From assembly GCF_050948215.1 (NCBI RefSeq), contig NW_027488567.1, positions 1,054,001-1,118,000 on the forward strand: 64,000 nt of DNA, read 5' to 3'. Positions within the stretch are counted from its first letter, which is position 1, and the number at the start of each line of letters is the position of its first letter. Origin of the DNA: Halictus rubicundus. Taxonomy: Eukaryota; Arthropoda; Insecta; Hymenoptera; Halictidae. Positions 1 through 13,542 of this stretch are shown one piece after another. The position numbers were made by a program, and so were the translations under genes. The notes beneath the pieces were generated by a model, which was given only the letters and a program-made list of their open reading frames with translations, was not told the DNA's origin and did no database searches.

Positions 1-835
1 GGATAGGATAGGATAGAGGGTAGGATAGGATAGAGGATAGGATGGGATAGAGGATAGGATGGGATACAGGATAGGATAGGATAGAGGATAGGATAGGATA
101 GAGGATAGGATAGGATAGAGGATAGGATAGGATAGAGGATAGGATAGGATAGAGGACAGGATAGGATACAGGATACGATATTATAGAGGATACGATATTA
201 TAGAGGATAGGATAGGATAGAGGATAGGATAGGATAGAGGATAAGATAGGATAGAGGATAGGATAGGATAGGATAGAGCAGGATAGGATAGAGGATAGGA
301 TAGAGGATAGGATAGAGGATTGGATAAGATAGAGGATATTATAGGATAGAGGATAGGATAGGATAGCGGATAGGATAGGATGGAGTATAGGATAGAATTG
401 AGGATAGGATAGGGTTGAGGATAGGATAGGAAAGAGGACAGGATAGGATAGAGGCTAGGATAGGATAGAGGATAGGATAGGATAGAGGATACGATACGAT
501 AGAGGATAGGATAGAGGATAGGGGATTGGATCGGATACAGGATAGGAGACGGTAGAGGATTGGATAGGATAGAGGATATTATAGGCTAGAGGATAGGATA
601 GGATGGAGGATAGGATAGGATAGAGGATAACATAGGATAGAGGATAACATAGGGGATTGGATAGGATAGAGGATAGGAGACGATAGAGGATAGGATAGGA
701 TTGATGATAGGATAGGAAAGATTACAGGATAGGATACAGTATACGATATTATAGAGGATAGGATAGGATAGAGGATATGATAGGATAGAGGATAGGATAG
801 GATAGAGGATAGGATAGGATATAGGATAGGATAGG

Positions 836-1277
836 ATAGAGGATTGGATAGGATAGAGGATACCAAAGGATAGAGGATAGGATAGGATTGAGGGTAGGAT
901 AGGAAAGAGGACAGGATAGGATAAAGGATACGATATTATAGAGGATACGATATTATAGAGGATAGGATAGGATAGAGGATAGGATAGGATAGAGGATAGG
1001 ATAGGATAGAGGATAGGATAGGATAGAGGATAGGATAGGACAGAGGATAGGATAGGATAGAGGATAGGATAGGATAGAGGATAGGATAGGATAGAGGATA
1101 GGATGGTATACACGATAGGATAGGATAGACGATAGGATAGGATAGAGGATAGGATAGGATAGAGGATAGGATAGGATAGAGGATAGGATAGGATAGAGGA
1201 TAGGATAGGATAGAGGATAGGATAGGATAGAGGATAGGATAGGATAGAGCATAGGATAGGATAGAGGATAGGATAGG
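836..1277 (+). repeat. 442-bp tandem duplication, left copy
   Basis: Landmarks here recur exactly 442 bp downstream: GGATTGGATAGG at 841, GAGGGTAGGATAGGAAA near 890, a GACAG variant at 1039 and GGATGGTATACACG at 1101. 442 is 26 x 17, so the duplication kept unit register. The rare TACACG word is confined to this pair. Confidence 0.82.
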
Positions 1278-1719
1278 ATAGAGGATTGGATAGGATAGAG
1301 GATACCAAAGGATAGAGGATAGGATAGGATTGAGGGTAGGATAGGAAAGAGGACAGGATAGGATAAAGGATACGATATTATAGAGGATACGATATTATAG
1401 AGGATAGGATAGGATAGACGATAGGATAGGATAGAGGATAGGATAGGATAGAGGATAGGATAGGATAGAGGATAGGATAGGACAGAGGATAGGATAGGAT
1501 AGAGGATAGGATAGGATAGAGGATAGGATAGGATAGAGGATAGGATGGTATACACGATAGGATAGGATAGACGATAGGATATGATAGAGGATAGGATAGG
1601 ATAGAGGATAGGATAGGATAGAGGATAGGATAGGATAGAGGATAGGATAGGATAGAGGATAGGATAGGATAGAGGATAGGATAGGACAGAGGATAGGATA
1701 GGATAGAGGATAGGATATT
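1278..1719 (+). repeat. 442-bp tandem duplication, right copy
   Basis: Matches the copy beginning at 836 at a constant offset of 442 bp (GGATTGG at 1283, GACAG at 1481, GGATGGTATACACG at 1543). After about 1580 it carries a private GGATATGATA variant, and the remainder is mostly consensus, so the right boundary is soft. Confidence 0.75.
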
Positions 1720-1756
1720 ATAGAGGATAGGATAGGATAGAGGATAGGATATTATA

Positions 1757-1887
1757 GAGGATAGGATAGGTTAGAGGATAACATAGGGGATTGGATAGCA
1801 TAGAGCATAGGAGACGATAGAGGACAGGATAGGTTTGATGATAGGATAGGAAAGAGGACAGGATAGGATACAGGATACGATATTATA
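1757..1887 (+). repeat. A-module 1, A allele
   Basis: A 131-bp cassette of seven 17-mers and one 12-mer: GAGGATAGGATAGGTTA, GAGGATAACATAGGGGA, TTGGATAGCATA, GAGCATAGGAGACGATA, GAGGACAGGATAGGTTT, GATGATAGGATAGGAAA, GAGGACAGGATAGGATA, CAGGATACGATATTATA. The diagnostic base at 1812 is A. Confidence 0.9.
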
Positions 1888-3196
1888 GAGGATACGATAT
1901 TATAGAGGATAGGATAGGATAGAGGATAGGATAGGATAGAGGATAAGATAGGATAGAGGATAGGATAGGATAGAGGATAGGATAGGATAGAGCAGGATAG
2001 GATAGAGGATAGGATAGAGGATTGGATAGGATAGGATAGCGGATAGGATAGGATGGAGTATAGGATAGAATTGAGGATAGGATAGGGTTGAGGATAGGAT
2101 AGGAAAGAGGACAGGATAGGATAGAGGATAGGATAGGATAGAGGATAGGATAGGATAGAGCAGGATAGGATAGAGGATAGGACAGAGGATAGGATAGAGG
2201 ATTGGATAGGATAGAGGACATTATAGGATAGAGGATAGGATAGGATAGCGGATAGGATAGGATGGAGTATAGGATAGAATTGAGGATAGGATAGGGTTGA
2301 GGATAGGATAGGAAAGAGGACAGGATAGGATAGAGGATAGGATAGGATAGGATAGAGGATAGGATAGGATAGAGGATACGATACGATAGAGGATAGGGGA
2401 TTGGATCGGATACAGGATAGGAGACGGTAGAGGATTGGATAGGATAGAAGATATTATAGGCTAGAGGATAGGATAGGATGGAGGATAGGATAGGATAGAG
2501 GATAAGATAGGATAGAGGATAAAATAGGGGATTGGATAGGATAGAGGATAGGAGACGATAGAGGATAGGATAGGATTGATGATAGGATAGGAAAGATTAC
2601 AGGATAGGATACAGGATACGATATTATAGAGGATACGATATTATAGAGGATAGGATAGGATAGAGGATAGGATAGGATAGAGGATAGGATAGGATAGAGG
2701 ATAGGATAGGATATACGATAGGATAGGATAGAGGATAGGATAGGATAGAGGATAGGATAGGATAGAGGATAGGACAGGATAGAGGATAGGATAGGATAGA
2801 GGATAAGATTGGATAAAGGATAGGATAGGATAGAGGATAGGAGAGGATAGAGTATAGGATAGGATAGAGGATAGGATAGGATAGAGTATAGGATAGGATA
2901 GAGGATAGGATGGGATAGAGGATACGAAAGGATAGAGGATATGATAGGATAGAGGATAGGATAGGATAGAGGATAGCATAGGATAGAGGATAGGATAGGA
3001 TAGAGGATAACATAGGGGATTGGATAGGATAGAGGGTAGGAGACGATAGAGGATAGGATAGGATTGATGATAGGATAGGAAAGATTACAGGATAGGATGC
3101 AGGATACGATATTATAGATGATACGATATTATAGAGGATAGGATAGGATAGAGGATAGGATAGGATAGAGGATAGGATAGGATAGAGGATAGGATA

Positions 3197-3224
3197 GGAT
3201 ATAGGATATAGGATATAGGATATA
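3197..3224 (+). repeat. Four-copy GGATATA heptamer run (left)
   Basis: Four consecutive 7-mers GGATATA replace the normal pentamer/dinucleotide pattern, breaking the 17-bp register locally. Found only here and at the matching position of the ~3.17-kb duplicate. Confidence 0.85.
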
Positions 3225-4921
3225 GGATAGGATAGGATAGAGGATAGGATAGGATAGATGATTGGATAGGATAGAGGATACCAAAGGATAGAGGATAGGA
3301 TAGGATTGAGGATAGGATAGGAAAGAGGACAGGATAGGATACAGGATACGATATTATAGAGGATAGGATAGGATAGAGGATAGGGTAGGATAGAGGATAG
3401 GATAGGATAGAGGATAGGATAGGATAGAGGATAGGATAGGACAGAGGATAGGATAGGATACAGGATACGATATTATAGAGGATACGATATTATAGAGGAT
3501 ACGATATTATAGAGGATAGGATAGAATAGAGGATAGGATAGGATAGAGGATAGGATAGGATAGAGGATACGATAGGATAGAGGATAGGATAGGACAGAGG
3601 ATAGGATAGGATAGAGGATAGGATAGGATAGACGATAGGATAGGATAGAGGATAGGATAGGATAGAGGATAGGATAGGACAGAGGATAGGATAGGATAGA
3701 GGATAGGATAGGATAGAGGATAGGATAGGATAGAGGATAGGATGGTATAAAGGATAGGATAGGATAGACGATAGGATAGGATAGAGGATAGGATAGGATA
3801 GAGGATAGGATAGGATAGAGGATAGGATAGGATAGAGGATAGGATACGATAGAGGATAGGATAGAGAATAGGATAGGATAGAGGATAGGGGATTGGATCG
3901 GATACAGGATAGGAGACGGTAGTGGATTGGATAGGATAGAGGATAGGATAGGATCGAGTATAGGATAGAATTGAGGATAGGATAGGGTTCAGGATAGGAT
4001 AGGATAGAGGATAGGATAGAGGATTGGATAGGATAGAGGATATTATAGGATAGAGGATAGGATAGGATAGCGGATAGGATAGTATGGAGTATACGATAGA
4101 ATTGAGGATAGGATAGGGTTGAGGATAGGATAGGATAGAGGATAGGAGAAGATAGAGGATAGGATAGGATAGAGGATAGGATACGATAGAGGATAGGATA
4201 GAGAATAGGATAGGATAGAGGATAGGGGATTGGATCGGATACAGGATAGGAGACGGTAGAGGATTGGATAGGATAGAGGATATTATAGGATAGAGGATAG
4301 GATAGGATTGATGATAGGATAGGAAAGATTACAGGATAGGATACAGGATACGATATTATAGAGGATAGGATAGGATAGAGGATAGGATAGGATAGAGGAT
4401 AGGATAGGATAGAGGATAGGATAGGATAGAGGATAGGATAGGATAGAACATAGGATAGGATAGAGGATAGGATAGGATAGAGGATTGGATAGGATAGAGG
4501 ATACCAAAGGATAGAGGATAGGATAGGATTGAGGATAGGATAGGAAAGAGGACAGGATAGGATACAGGATACGATATTATAGAGGATACGATATTATAGA
4601 GGATAGGATAGGATAGAGGATAGGATAGGATGGAGTATAGGATAGGATAGAGGGTAGGATAGGATAGAGGATAGGATAGGATAGAGTATAGGATAGGATA
4701 GAGGATAGGATGGGATAGAGGATACGATAGGATAGAGGATATGATAGGATAGAGGATAGTATAGGATAGAGGATAGCATAGGATAGAGGATAGGATAGGA
4801 TAGAGGATAGGATAGGATAGAGGATAGGATAGGATAGAGGATAGGATAGGACAGAGGATAGGATAGGATAGAGGATAGGATATTATAGAGGATAGGATAG
4901 GATAGAGGATAGGATATTATA

Positions 4922-5052
4922 GAGGATAGGATAGGTTAGAGGATAACATAGGGGATTGGATAGCATAGAGCATAGGAGACGATAGAGGACAGGATAGGTT
5001 TGATGATAGGATAGGAAAGAGGACAGGATAGGATACAGGATACGATATTATA
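4922..5052 (+). repeat. A-module 2, A allele
   Basis: Same unit order as the module at 1757, offset 3165. Diagnostic base A at 4977. Part of the right ~3.17-kb copy. Confidence 0.9.
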
Positions 5053-6373
5053 GAGGATACGATATTATAGAGGATAGGATAGGATAGAGGATAGGATAGG
5101 ATAGAGGATAAGATAGGATAGAGGATAGGATAGGATAGAGGATAGGATAGGATAGAGCAGGATAGGATAGAGGATAGGATAGAGGATTGGATAGGATAGG
5201 ATAGCGGATAGGATAGGATGGAGTATAGGATAGAATTGAGGATAGGATAGGGTTGAGGATAGGATAGGAAAGAGGACAGGATAGGATAGAGGATAGGATA
5301 GGATAGAGGATAGGATAGGATAGAGCAGGATAGGATAGAGGATAGGACAGAGGATAGGATAGAGGATTGGATAGGATAGAGGACATTATAGGATAGAGGA
5401 TAGGATAGGATAGCGGATAGGATAGGATGGAGTATAGGATAGAATTGAGGATAGGATAGGGTTGAGGATAGGATAGGAAAGAGGACAGGATAGGATAGAG
5501 GATAGGATAGGATAGAGGATAGGATAGGATAGAGGATACGATACGATAGAGGATAGGGGATTGGATCGGATACAGGATAGGAGACGGTAGAGGATTGGAT
5601 AGGATAGAAGATATTATAGGCTAGAGGATAGGATAGGATGGAGGATAGGATAGGATAGAGGATAAGATAGGATAGAGGATAAAATAGGGGATTGGATAGG
5701 ATAGAGGATAGGAGACGATAGAGGATAGGATAGGATTGATGATAGGATAGGAAAGATTACAGGATAGGATACAGGATACGATATTATAGAGGATACGATA
5801 TTATAGAGGATAGGATAGGATAGAGGATAGGATAGGATAGAGGATAGGATAGGATAGAGGATAGGATAGGATATACGATAGGATAGGATAGAGGATAGGA
5901 TAGGATAGAGGATAGGATAGGATAGAGGATAGGACAGGATAGAGGATAGGATAGGATAGAGGATAAGATTGGATAAAGGATAGGATAGGATAGAGGATAG
6001 GAGAGGATAGAGTATAGGATAGGATAGAGGATAGGATAGGATAGAGTATAGGATAGGATAGAGGATAGGATGGGATAGAGGATACGAAAGGATAGAGGAT
6101 ATGATAGGATAGAGGATAGGATAGGATAGAGGATAGCATAGGATAGAGGATAGGATAGGATAGAGGATAACATAGGGGATTGGATAGGATAGAGGGTAGG
6201 AGACGATAGAGGATAGGATAGGATTGATGATAGGATAGGAAAGATTACAGGATAGGATGCAGGATACGATATTATAGATGATACGATATTATAGAGGATA
6301 GGATAGGATAGAGGATAGGATAGGATAGAGGATAGGATAGGATAGAGGATAGGATAGGATAGAGGATAGGATA

Positions 6374-6401
6374 GGATATAGGATATAGGATATAGGATAT
6401 A
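6374..6401 (+). repeat. Four-copy GGATATA heptamer run (right)
   Basis: Same four heptamers as at 3197, offset exactly 3177 bp. The expansion therefore predates the ~3.17-kb duplication. Confidence 0.85.
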
Positions 6402-8433
6402 GGATAGGATAGGATAGAGGATAGGATAGGATAGATGATTGGATAGGATAGAGGATACCAAAGGATAGAGGATAGGATAGGATTGAGGATAGGATAGGAA
6501 AGAGGACAGGATAGGATACAGGATACGATATTATAGAGGATAGGATAGGATAGAGGATAGGGTAGGATAGAGGATAGGATAGGATAGAGGATAGGATAGG
6601 ATAGAGGATAGGATAGGACAGAGGATAGGACAGGATACAGGATACGATATTATAGAGGATACGATATTATAGAGGATACGATATTATAGAGGATAGGATA
6701 GAATAGAGGATAGGATAGGATAGAGGATAGGATAGGATAGAGGATACGATAGGATAGAGGATAGGATAGGACAGAGGATAGGATAGGATAGAGGATAGGA
6801 TAGGATAGACGATAGGATAGGATAGAGGATAGGATAGGATAGAGGATAGGATAGGACAGAGGATAGGATAGGATAGAGGATAGGATAGGATAGAGGATAG
6901 GATAGGATAGAGGATAGGATGGTATAAAGGATAGGATAGGATAGACGATAGGATAGGATAGAGGATAGGATAGGATAGAGGATAGGATAGGATAGAGGAT
7001 AGGATAGGATAGAGGATAGGATACGATAGAGGATAGGATAGAGAATAGGATAGGATAGAGGATAGGGGATTGGATCGGATACAGGATAGGAGACGGTAGT
7101 GGATTGGATAGGATAGAGGATAGGATAGGATCGAGTATAGGATAGAATTGAGGATAGGATAGGGTTCAGGATAGGATAGGATAGAGGATAGGATAGAGGA
7201 TTGGATAGGATAGAGGATATTATAGGATAGAGGATAGGATAGGATAGCGGATAGGATAGTATGGAGTATACGATAGAATTGAGGATAGGATAGGGTTGAG
7301 GATAGGATAGGATAGAGGATAGGAGAAGATAGAGGATAGGATAGGATAGAGGATAGGATACGATAGAGGATAGGATAGAGAATAGGATAGGATAGAGGAT
7401 AGGGGATTGGATCGGATACAGGATAGGAGACGGTAGAGGATTGGATAGGATAGAGGATATTATAGGATAGAGGATAGGATAGGATTGATGATAGGATAGG
7501 AAAGATTACAGGATAGGATACAGGATACGATATTATAGAGGATAGGATAGGATAGAGGATAGGATAGGATAGAGGATAGGATAGGATAGAGGATAGGATA
7601 GGATAGAGCATAGGATAGGATAGAGCATAGGATAGGATAGAGGATAGGATAGGATAGAGGATTGGATAGGATAGAGGATACCAAAGGATAGAGGATAGGA
7701 TAGGATTGAGGATAGGATAGGAAAGAGGACAGGATAGGATACAGGATACGATATTATAGAGGATACGATATTATAGAGGATAGGATAGGATAGAGGATAG
7801 GATAGGATAGAGTATAGGATAGGATAGAGGATAGGATAGGATAGAGGATAGGATAGGATAGAGTATAGGATAGGATAGAGGATAGGATGGGATAGAGGAT
7901 ACGATAGGATAGAGGATATGATAGGATAGAGGATAGTATAGGATAGAGGATAGCATAGGATAGAGGATAGGATAGGATAGAGGATAACATAGGGGATTGG
8001 ATAGGATAGAGGATAGGAGACGATAGAGGACAGGATAGGATTGATGATAGGATAGGAAAGATTACAGGATAGGATACAGGATACGATATTATAGAGGATA
8101 CGATATTATAGAGGATAGGATAGGATAGAGGATAGGATAGGATAGACGATAGGATAGGATAGAGGATAGGATAGGATATAGGATAGGATAGGATAGAGGA
8201 TAGGATAGGATAGAGGATAGGATAGGATAGATGATTGGATAGGATAGAGCATACCAAAGGATAGAGGATAGGATAGGAATAAGGATAGGATAGGAAAGAG
8301 GACAGGATAGGATACAGGATACGATATTATAGAGGATACTATATTATAGAGGATAGGATAGGATAGAGGATAGGATAGGATAGAGGATAGGATAGGATAG
8401 AGGATAGGATAGGACAGAGGATAGGATAGGATA

Positions 8434-9260
8434 GAGGATAAGATATTATAGAGGATAGGATAGGATTGAGGGTAGGATAGGAAAGAGGACAGGATAGGAT
8501 ACAGGATAAGATATTATAGAGGATACGATATTATAGAGGATAGGATAGGATAGAGGATAGGATAGGATAGAGGATAGGATAGGATAGAGGATAGGATAGG
8601 ATAGATGATTGGATAGGATAGAGGATACCAAAGGATAGAGGATAGGATAGGATTGAGGATAGGATAGGAAAGAGGACAGGATAGGATACAGGATACGATA
8701 TTATAGAGGATAGGATAGGATAGAGGATAGGATAGGATAGAGGATAGGATAGGATAGAGGATAGGATAGGACAGAGGATAGGATAGGATACAGGATACGA
8801 TATTATAAAGGATACGATATTATAGAGGATACGATATTATAGAGGATTGGATAGGATAGAGGATAGGAAAGGATAGAGGATATTATAGGATAGAGGATAG
8901 GATAGGATTGATGTTAGGATAGGAAAGATTACAGGATAGGATACAGGATACGATATTATAGAGGATAGGATAGGATAGAGGATAGGATACGATAGAGGAT
9001 AGGATAGGATAGAGGATAGGATAGGATAGAGGATAGGATAGGATATAGGATAGGATAGGATAGAGCATAGGATAGGATAGAGGATAGGATAGGACAGAGG
9101 ATAGGATAGGACAGAGGATAGAATAGGATAGAGGATAGGATAGGATAGAGGATAGGATGGGATAGAGGATAGGATAGGATAGAGGATAGGATAGGATAGA
9201 GGATAGGATAGGATAAAGGATAGGATAGGATAGAGGATAGGATAGGATAGAGGATAGGAT
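8434..9260 (+). repeat. Three-copy block, copy 1
   Basis: Begins with GAGGATAAGATATTATA, then GAGGGTAGG, and contains the rare TATTATAAAGGATACG word near 8806, a GATGTTAGG unit near 8910 and a GGATAAAGG unit at 9211. All recur at offsets 3776 and 6832. Confidence 0.85.
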
Positions 9261-9334
9261 AGGACAGAGGATAGGATAGGATATAGGATAGGATATTATA
9301 GAGGATAGGATAGGATAGAGGATAGGATATTATA

Positions 9335-9465
9335 CAGGATAGGATAGGTTAGAGGATAACATAGGGGATTGGATAGCATAGAGCATAGGGGACGATAGAG
9401 GACAGGATAGGTTTGATGATAGGATAGGAAAGAGGACAGGATAGGATACAGGATACGATATTATA
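9335..9465 (+). repeat. A-module 3, G allele
   Basis: First module with the derived-type GGGGACG word; diagnostic base G at 9390. Its first unit starts CAGG instead of GAGG. A linked GAGGACACGATAGGATA unit lies downstream near 9671. Confidence 0.9.
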
Positions 9466-9888
9466 GAGGATAGGATAGGATAGAGGATAGGATAGGATAG
9501 AGGATAAGATAGGATAGAGGATAGGATAGGATAGAGGATAGGATAGGATAGAGCAGGATAGGATAGAGGATAGGATAGAGGATTGGATAGGATAGGATAG
9601 CGGATAGGATAGGATGGAGTATAGGATAGAATTGAGGATAGGATAGTGTTGAGGATAGGATAGGAAAGAGGACACGATAGGATAGAGGATAGGATAGGAT
9701 AGAGGATAGGATAGGATAGAGCAGGATAGGATAGAGGATAGGATAGAGGATAGGATAGAGGATAGGATAGAGGATTGGATAGGATAGAGGATATTATAGG
9801 ATAGAGGATAGGATAGGATAGCGGATAGGATAGGATGCAGTATAGGATAGAATTGAGGATAGGATAGGATAGAGGATAGGATACGATA

Positions 9889-10365
9889 GAGGATAGGATA
9901 GAGAATAGGATAGGATAGAGGATAGGGGATTGGATCGGATACAGGATAGGAGACGGTAGAGGATTGGATAGGATAGAGGATAGGATAGGATAGAGGATAT
10001 TATAGGATAGAGGATAGGATAGGATTGTGTTAGGATAGGAAAGATTACAGGATAGGATACAGGATACGATATTATGGAGGATACGATATTATAGAGGATA
10101 GGATAGGATGGAGGATAGGATAGGATAGAGGATAGGATAGGATAGAGGATAGGATAGGATAGAGGAGATTATAGGATAGAGGATAGGATAGGATATAGGA
10201 TAGGATAGGATAGAGGATAGGATAGGATAGAGGATAGGATAGGATAGAGGATAGGATAGGATAGAGGATAGGATAGGATAGAGGATAGGATAGGACAGAG
10301 GATAGTATAGGATAGAGGATAGAATAGGATAGAGGATAGGATAGGATAGAGGATAGGATGGGATA
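9889..10365 (+). repeat. Dispersed duplicate, left member (offset 6392)
   Basis: Shares two rare marks with 16281-16757 at exactly 6392 bp: GGATTGTGTTAGG (elsewhere GGATTGATGTTAGG) near 10025, and GAGGAGATTATAGG at 10162. Point differences include TATTATGGAGG near 10075. Confidence 0.85.
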
Positions 10366-12209
10366 GAGCAGGATAGGATAGAGGATAGGATAGAGGATTG
10401 GATAGGATAGGATAGCGGATAGGATAGGATGGAGTATAGGATAGAATTGAGGATAGGATAGGGTTGAGGATAGGATAGGAAAGAGGACACGATAGGATAG
10501 AGGATAGGATAGGATAGAGGATAGGATAGGATAGAGCAGGATAGGATAGAGGATAGGATAGAGGATAGGATAGAGGATAGGATAGAGGATTGGATAGGAT
10601 AGGGGACATTATAGGATAGAGGATAGGATAGGATAGCGGATAGGATAGGATGGAGTATAGGATAGAATTGAGGATAGGATAGGATAGAGGATAGGATACG
10701 ATAGAGGATAGGGTAGAGAATAGGATAGGATAGAGGATAGGGGATTGGATCGGATACAGGATAGGAGACGGTAGAGGATTGGATAGGATAGAGGATAGGA
10801 TAGGATAGAGGATATTATAGGATAGAGGATAGGATAGGATTGATGTTAGGATAGGAAAGATTACAGGATAGGATACAGGATACGATATTATAGAGGATAC
10901 GATATTATAGAGGATAGGATAGGATAGAGGATAGGCTAGGATAGAGGATAGGATAGGATAGAGGATAGGATAGGATAGAGGTTAGGATAGGATATAGGAT
11001 AGGATAGGATAGGATAGAGGATAGGATAGGATAGATGATAGGATAGGATAGAGGATTGGATAGGATAGAGGATACCATAGGATAGAGGATAGGATAGGAT
11101 TGATGATAGGATAGTAAAGAGGACAGGATAGGATACAGGATACGATATTATAGAGGATAGGATAGGATAGAGGATAGGATAGAGGATAGGATAGGATAGA
11201 GGATAGGATACGGATAGAGGATAGGATAGAATAGAGGATAGGATAGAGGATAGGATAGAGGATTGGATAGGATAGAGGATATTATAGGATAGAGGATAGG
11301 ATAGGATAGCGGATAGGATAGTATGGAGTATACGATTGAATTGAGGATAGGATAGGGTTGAGGATAGGATAGGATAGTGGACAGGAGAAGATAGAGGATA
11401 GGATAGGATAGAGGATAGGATAGAGAATAGGATAGGATAGAGGATAGGGGATTGGATCGGATACAGGATAGGAGACGGTAGAGGATTGGATAGGATAGAG
11501 GATAACATAGGGGATTGGATAGGATAGAGGATAGGAGACGATAGAGGATAGGATAGGATTGATGATAGGATAGGATAGATGATATTATAGGAAAGAGGAT
11601 AGGATTTGATAGTGGATACGATATTATAGAGGATAGGATAGGATAGGGTATAGGATAGGATGGAGGATAGGATGGGATAGAGGATAAGATAGGATAGAGT
11701 ATAACATAGGGGATAGAATAGGATAGAGGATAGGAGACGATAGAGGATAGGATAGGATTGATGATAGGATAGGAAAGATTACAGGATAGGATATAGGATA
11801 GGATAGGATAGAGGATAGGATAGGATAGAGGATAGGATAGGATAGATGATTGGATAGGATAGAGGATACCAAAGGATAGAGGATAGGATAGGATTGAGGA
11901 TAGGATAGGAAAGAGGACACGATAGGATATAGGATACGATATTATAGAGGATACGATATTATAGAGGATAGGATAGGATAGAGGATAGGATAGGATAGAG
12001 GATAGGATAGGATAGAGGATAGAATAGGATAGAGGATAGGATAGGACAGAGGATAGGATAGGATAGAGTATAGGATAGGATAGGATAGAGGATAGGATAC
12101 GGATAGAGGATAGGATAGGATAAAGGATAGGATAGAGGATAGGATAGAGGATAGGATAGAGGATAGGATAGGATAGAGGATAGGATAGGACAGAGGATAG
12201 GATAGGATA
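10366..12209 (+). repeat. Duplicated block upstream of copy 2
   Basis: Matches 13543-15265 at offsets 3177 (from GAGCAGG at 10366), 3165 (GGGGATTGG at 11447) and 3056 (right end). Shared rare words are AGGGGACATTATAGG near 10602, GGGTAGAGAATAGG near 10710, GGCTAGGATAGAGG near 10934 and GGATTTGATAGTGG near 11601. Confidence 0.82.
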
Positions 12210-13036
12210 GAGGATAAGATATTATAGAGGATAGGATAGGATTGAGGGTAGGATAGGAAAGAGGACAGGATAGGATACAGGGTAAGATATTATAGAGGAT
12301 ACGATATTATAGAGGATAGGATAGGATAGAGGATAGGATAGGATAGAGGATAGGATAGGATAGAGGATAGGATAGGATAGATGATTGGATAGGATAGAGG
12401 ATACCAAAGGATAGAGGATAGGATAGGATTGAGGATAGGATAGGAAAGAGGACAGGATAGGATACAGGATACGATATTATAGAGGATAGGATAGGATAGA
12501 GGATAGGATAGGATAGAGGATAGGATAGGATAGAGGATAGGATAGGACAGAGGATAGGATAGGATACAGGATACGATATTATAAAGGATACGATATTATA
12601 GAGGATACGATATTATAGAGGATTGGATAGGATAGAGGATAGGATAGGATAGAGGATATTATAGGATAGAGGATAGGATAGGATTGATGTTAGGATAGGA
12701 AAGATTACAGGATAGGATACAGGATACGATATTATAGAGGATAGGATAGGATAGAGGATAGGATACGATAGAGGATAGGATAGGATAGAGGATAGGATAG
12801 GATAGAGGATAGGATAGGATATAGGATAGGATAGGATAGAGCATAGGATAGGATAGAGGATAGGATAGGACAGAGGATAGGATAGGACAGAGGATAGAAT
12901 AGGATAGAGGATAGGATAGGATAGAGGATAGGATGGGATAGAGGATAGGATAGGATAGAGGATAGGATAGGATAGAGGATAGGATAGGATAAAGGATAGG
13001 ATAGGATAGAGGATAGGATAGGATAGAGGATAGGAT
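12210..13036 (+). repeat. Three-copy block, copy 2
   Basis: Offset 3776 bp from copy 1 throughout (GGATAAAGG at 12987). Differs by CAGGGTAAGATATTATA near 12277, a change shared with copy 3 but not copy 1, so copies 2 and 3 are sisters. Confidence 0.85.
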
Positions 13037-13326
13037 AGGATAGAGGATAGGATAGGATAGAGGATAGGATAGGATAGAGGATAGGATAGGACAGAGGATA
13101 GTATAGGATAGAGGATAGAATAGGATAGAGGATAGGATAGGATAGAGGATAGGATGGGATAGAGGATAGGATAGGATAGAGGATAGGATAGAGGATAGGA
13201 TAGGATAAAGGATAGGATAGGATAGAGGATAGGATAGGATAGAGGATAGGATAGGACAGAGGATAGGATAGGATAGAGGATAGGATATTATAGAGGATAG
13301 GATAGGATAGAGGATAGGATATTATA

Positions 13327-13457
13327 GAGGATAGGATAGGTTAGAGGATAACATAGGGGATTGGATAGCATAGAGCATAGGGGACGATAGAGGACAGGAT
13401 AGGTTTGATGATAGGATAGGAAAGAGGACAGGATAGGATACAGGATACGATATTATA
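13327..13457 (+). repeat. A-module 4, G allele
   Basis: Diagnostic base G at 13382, with the linked GACACG variant near 13671. Offset from module 3 is 3992 bp. Confidence 0.9.
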
Positions 13458-13542
13458 GAGGATAGGATAGGATAGAGGATAGGATAGGATAGAGGATAAG
13501 ATAGGATAGAGGATAGGATAGGATAGAGGATAGGATAGGATA

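Larger units (their letters stand above)
1690..4800 (+). repeat. ~3.17-kb tandem higher-order repeat, left copy
   Basis: The barcodes match the block to the right at offsets of 3165 (A-module, 1771 to 4936), 3159 (GGGGATTGG, 2397 to 5556) and 3177 (3888 to 7065, 4225 to 7402). The small shifts reflect gain or loss of single 17-mers. Shared private marks include GGCTAGAGGATAGG at about 2459, a GGATATA heptamer run at 3197 and the paired GGGGATTGG landmarks 337 bp apart. Confidence 0.85.
4855..7980 (+). repeat. ~3.17-kb tandem higher-order repeat, right copy
   Basis: Near-identical to the preceding ~3.17-kb block and adjacent to it. It has one extra 17-mer around 6330-6370 relative to the left copy and a single-base change near 6629 (GGACAGG). 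Homology ends at about 7980, where this copy runs into a GAGGATAACATAGGGGA unit while the left copy continues as consensus. Confidence 0.85.

Noticed and set aside
8300..8460. Possible foreign insertion at variant-rich patches (e.g. GATACTATATTATA, GGAATAAGG)
   Set aside because: Each patch still parses into 17-mers with one to four substitutions and recurs elsewhere in the array, so these are diverged units and not insertions.
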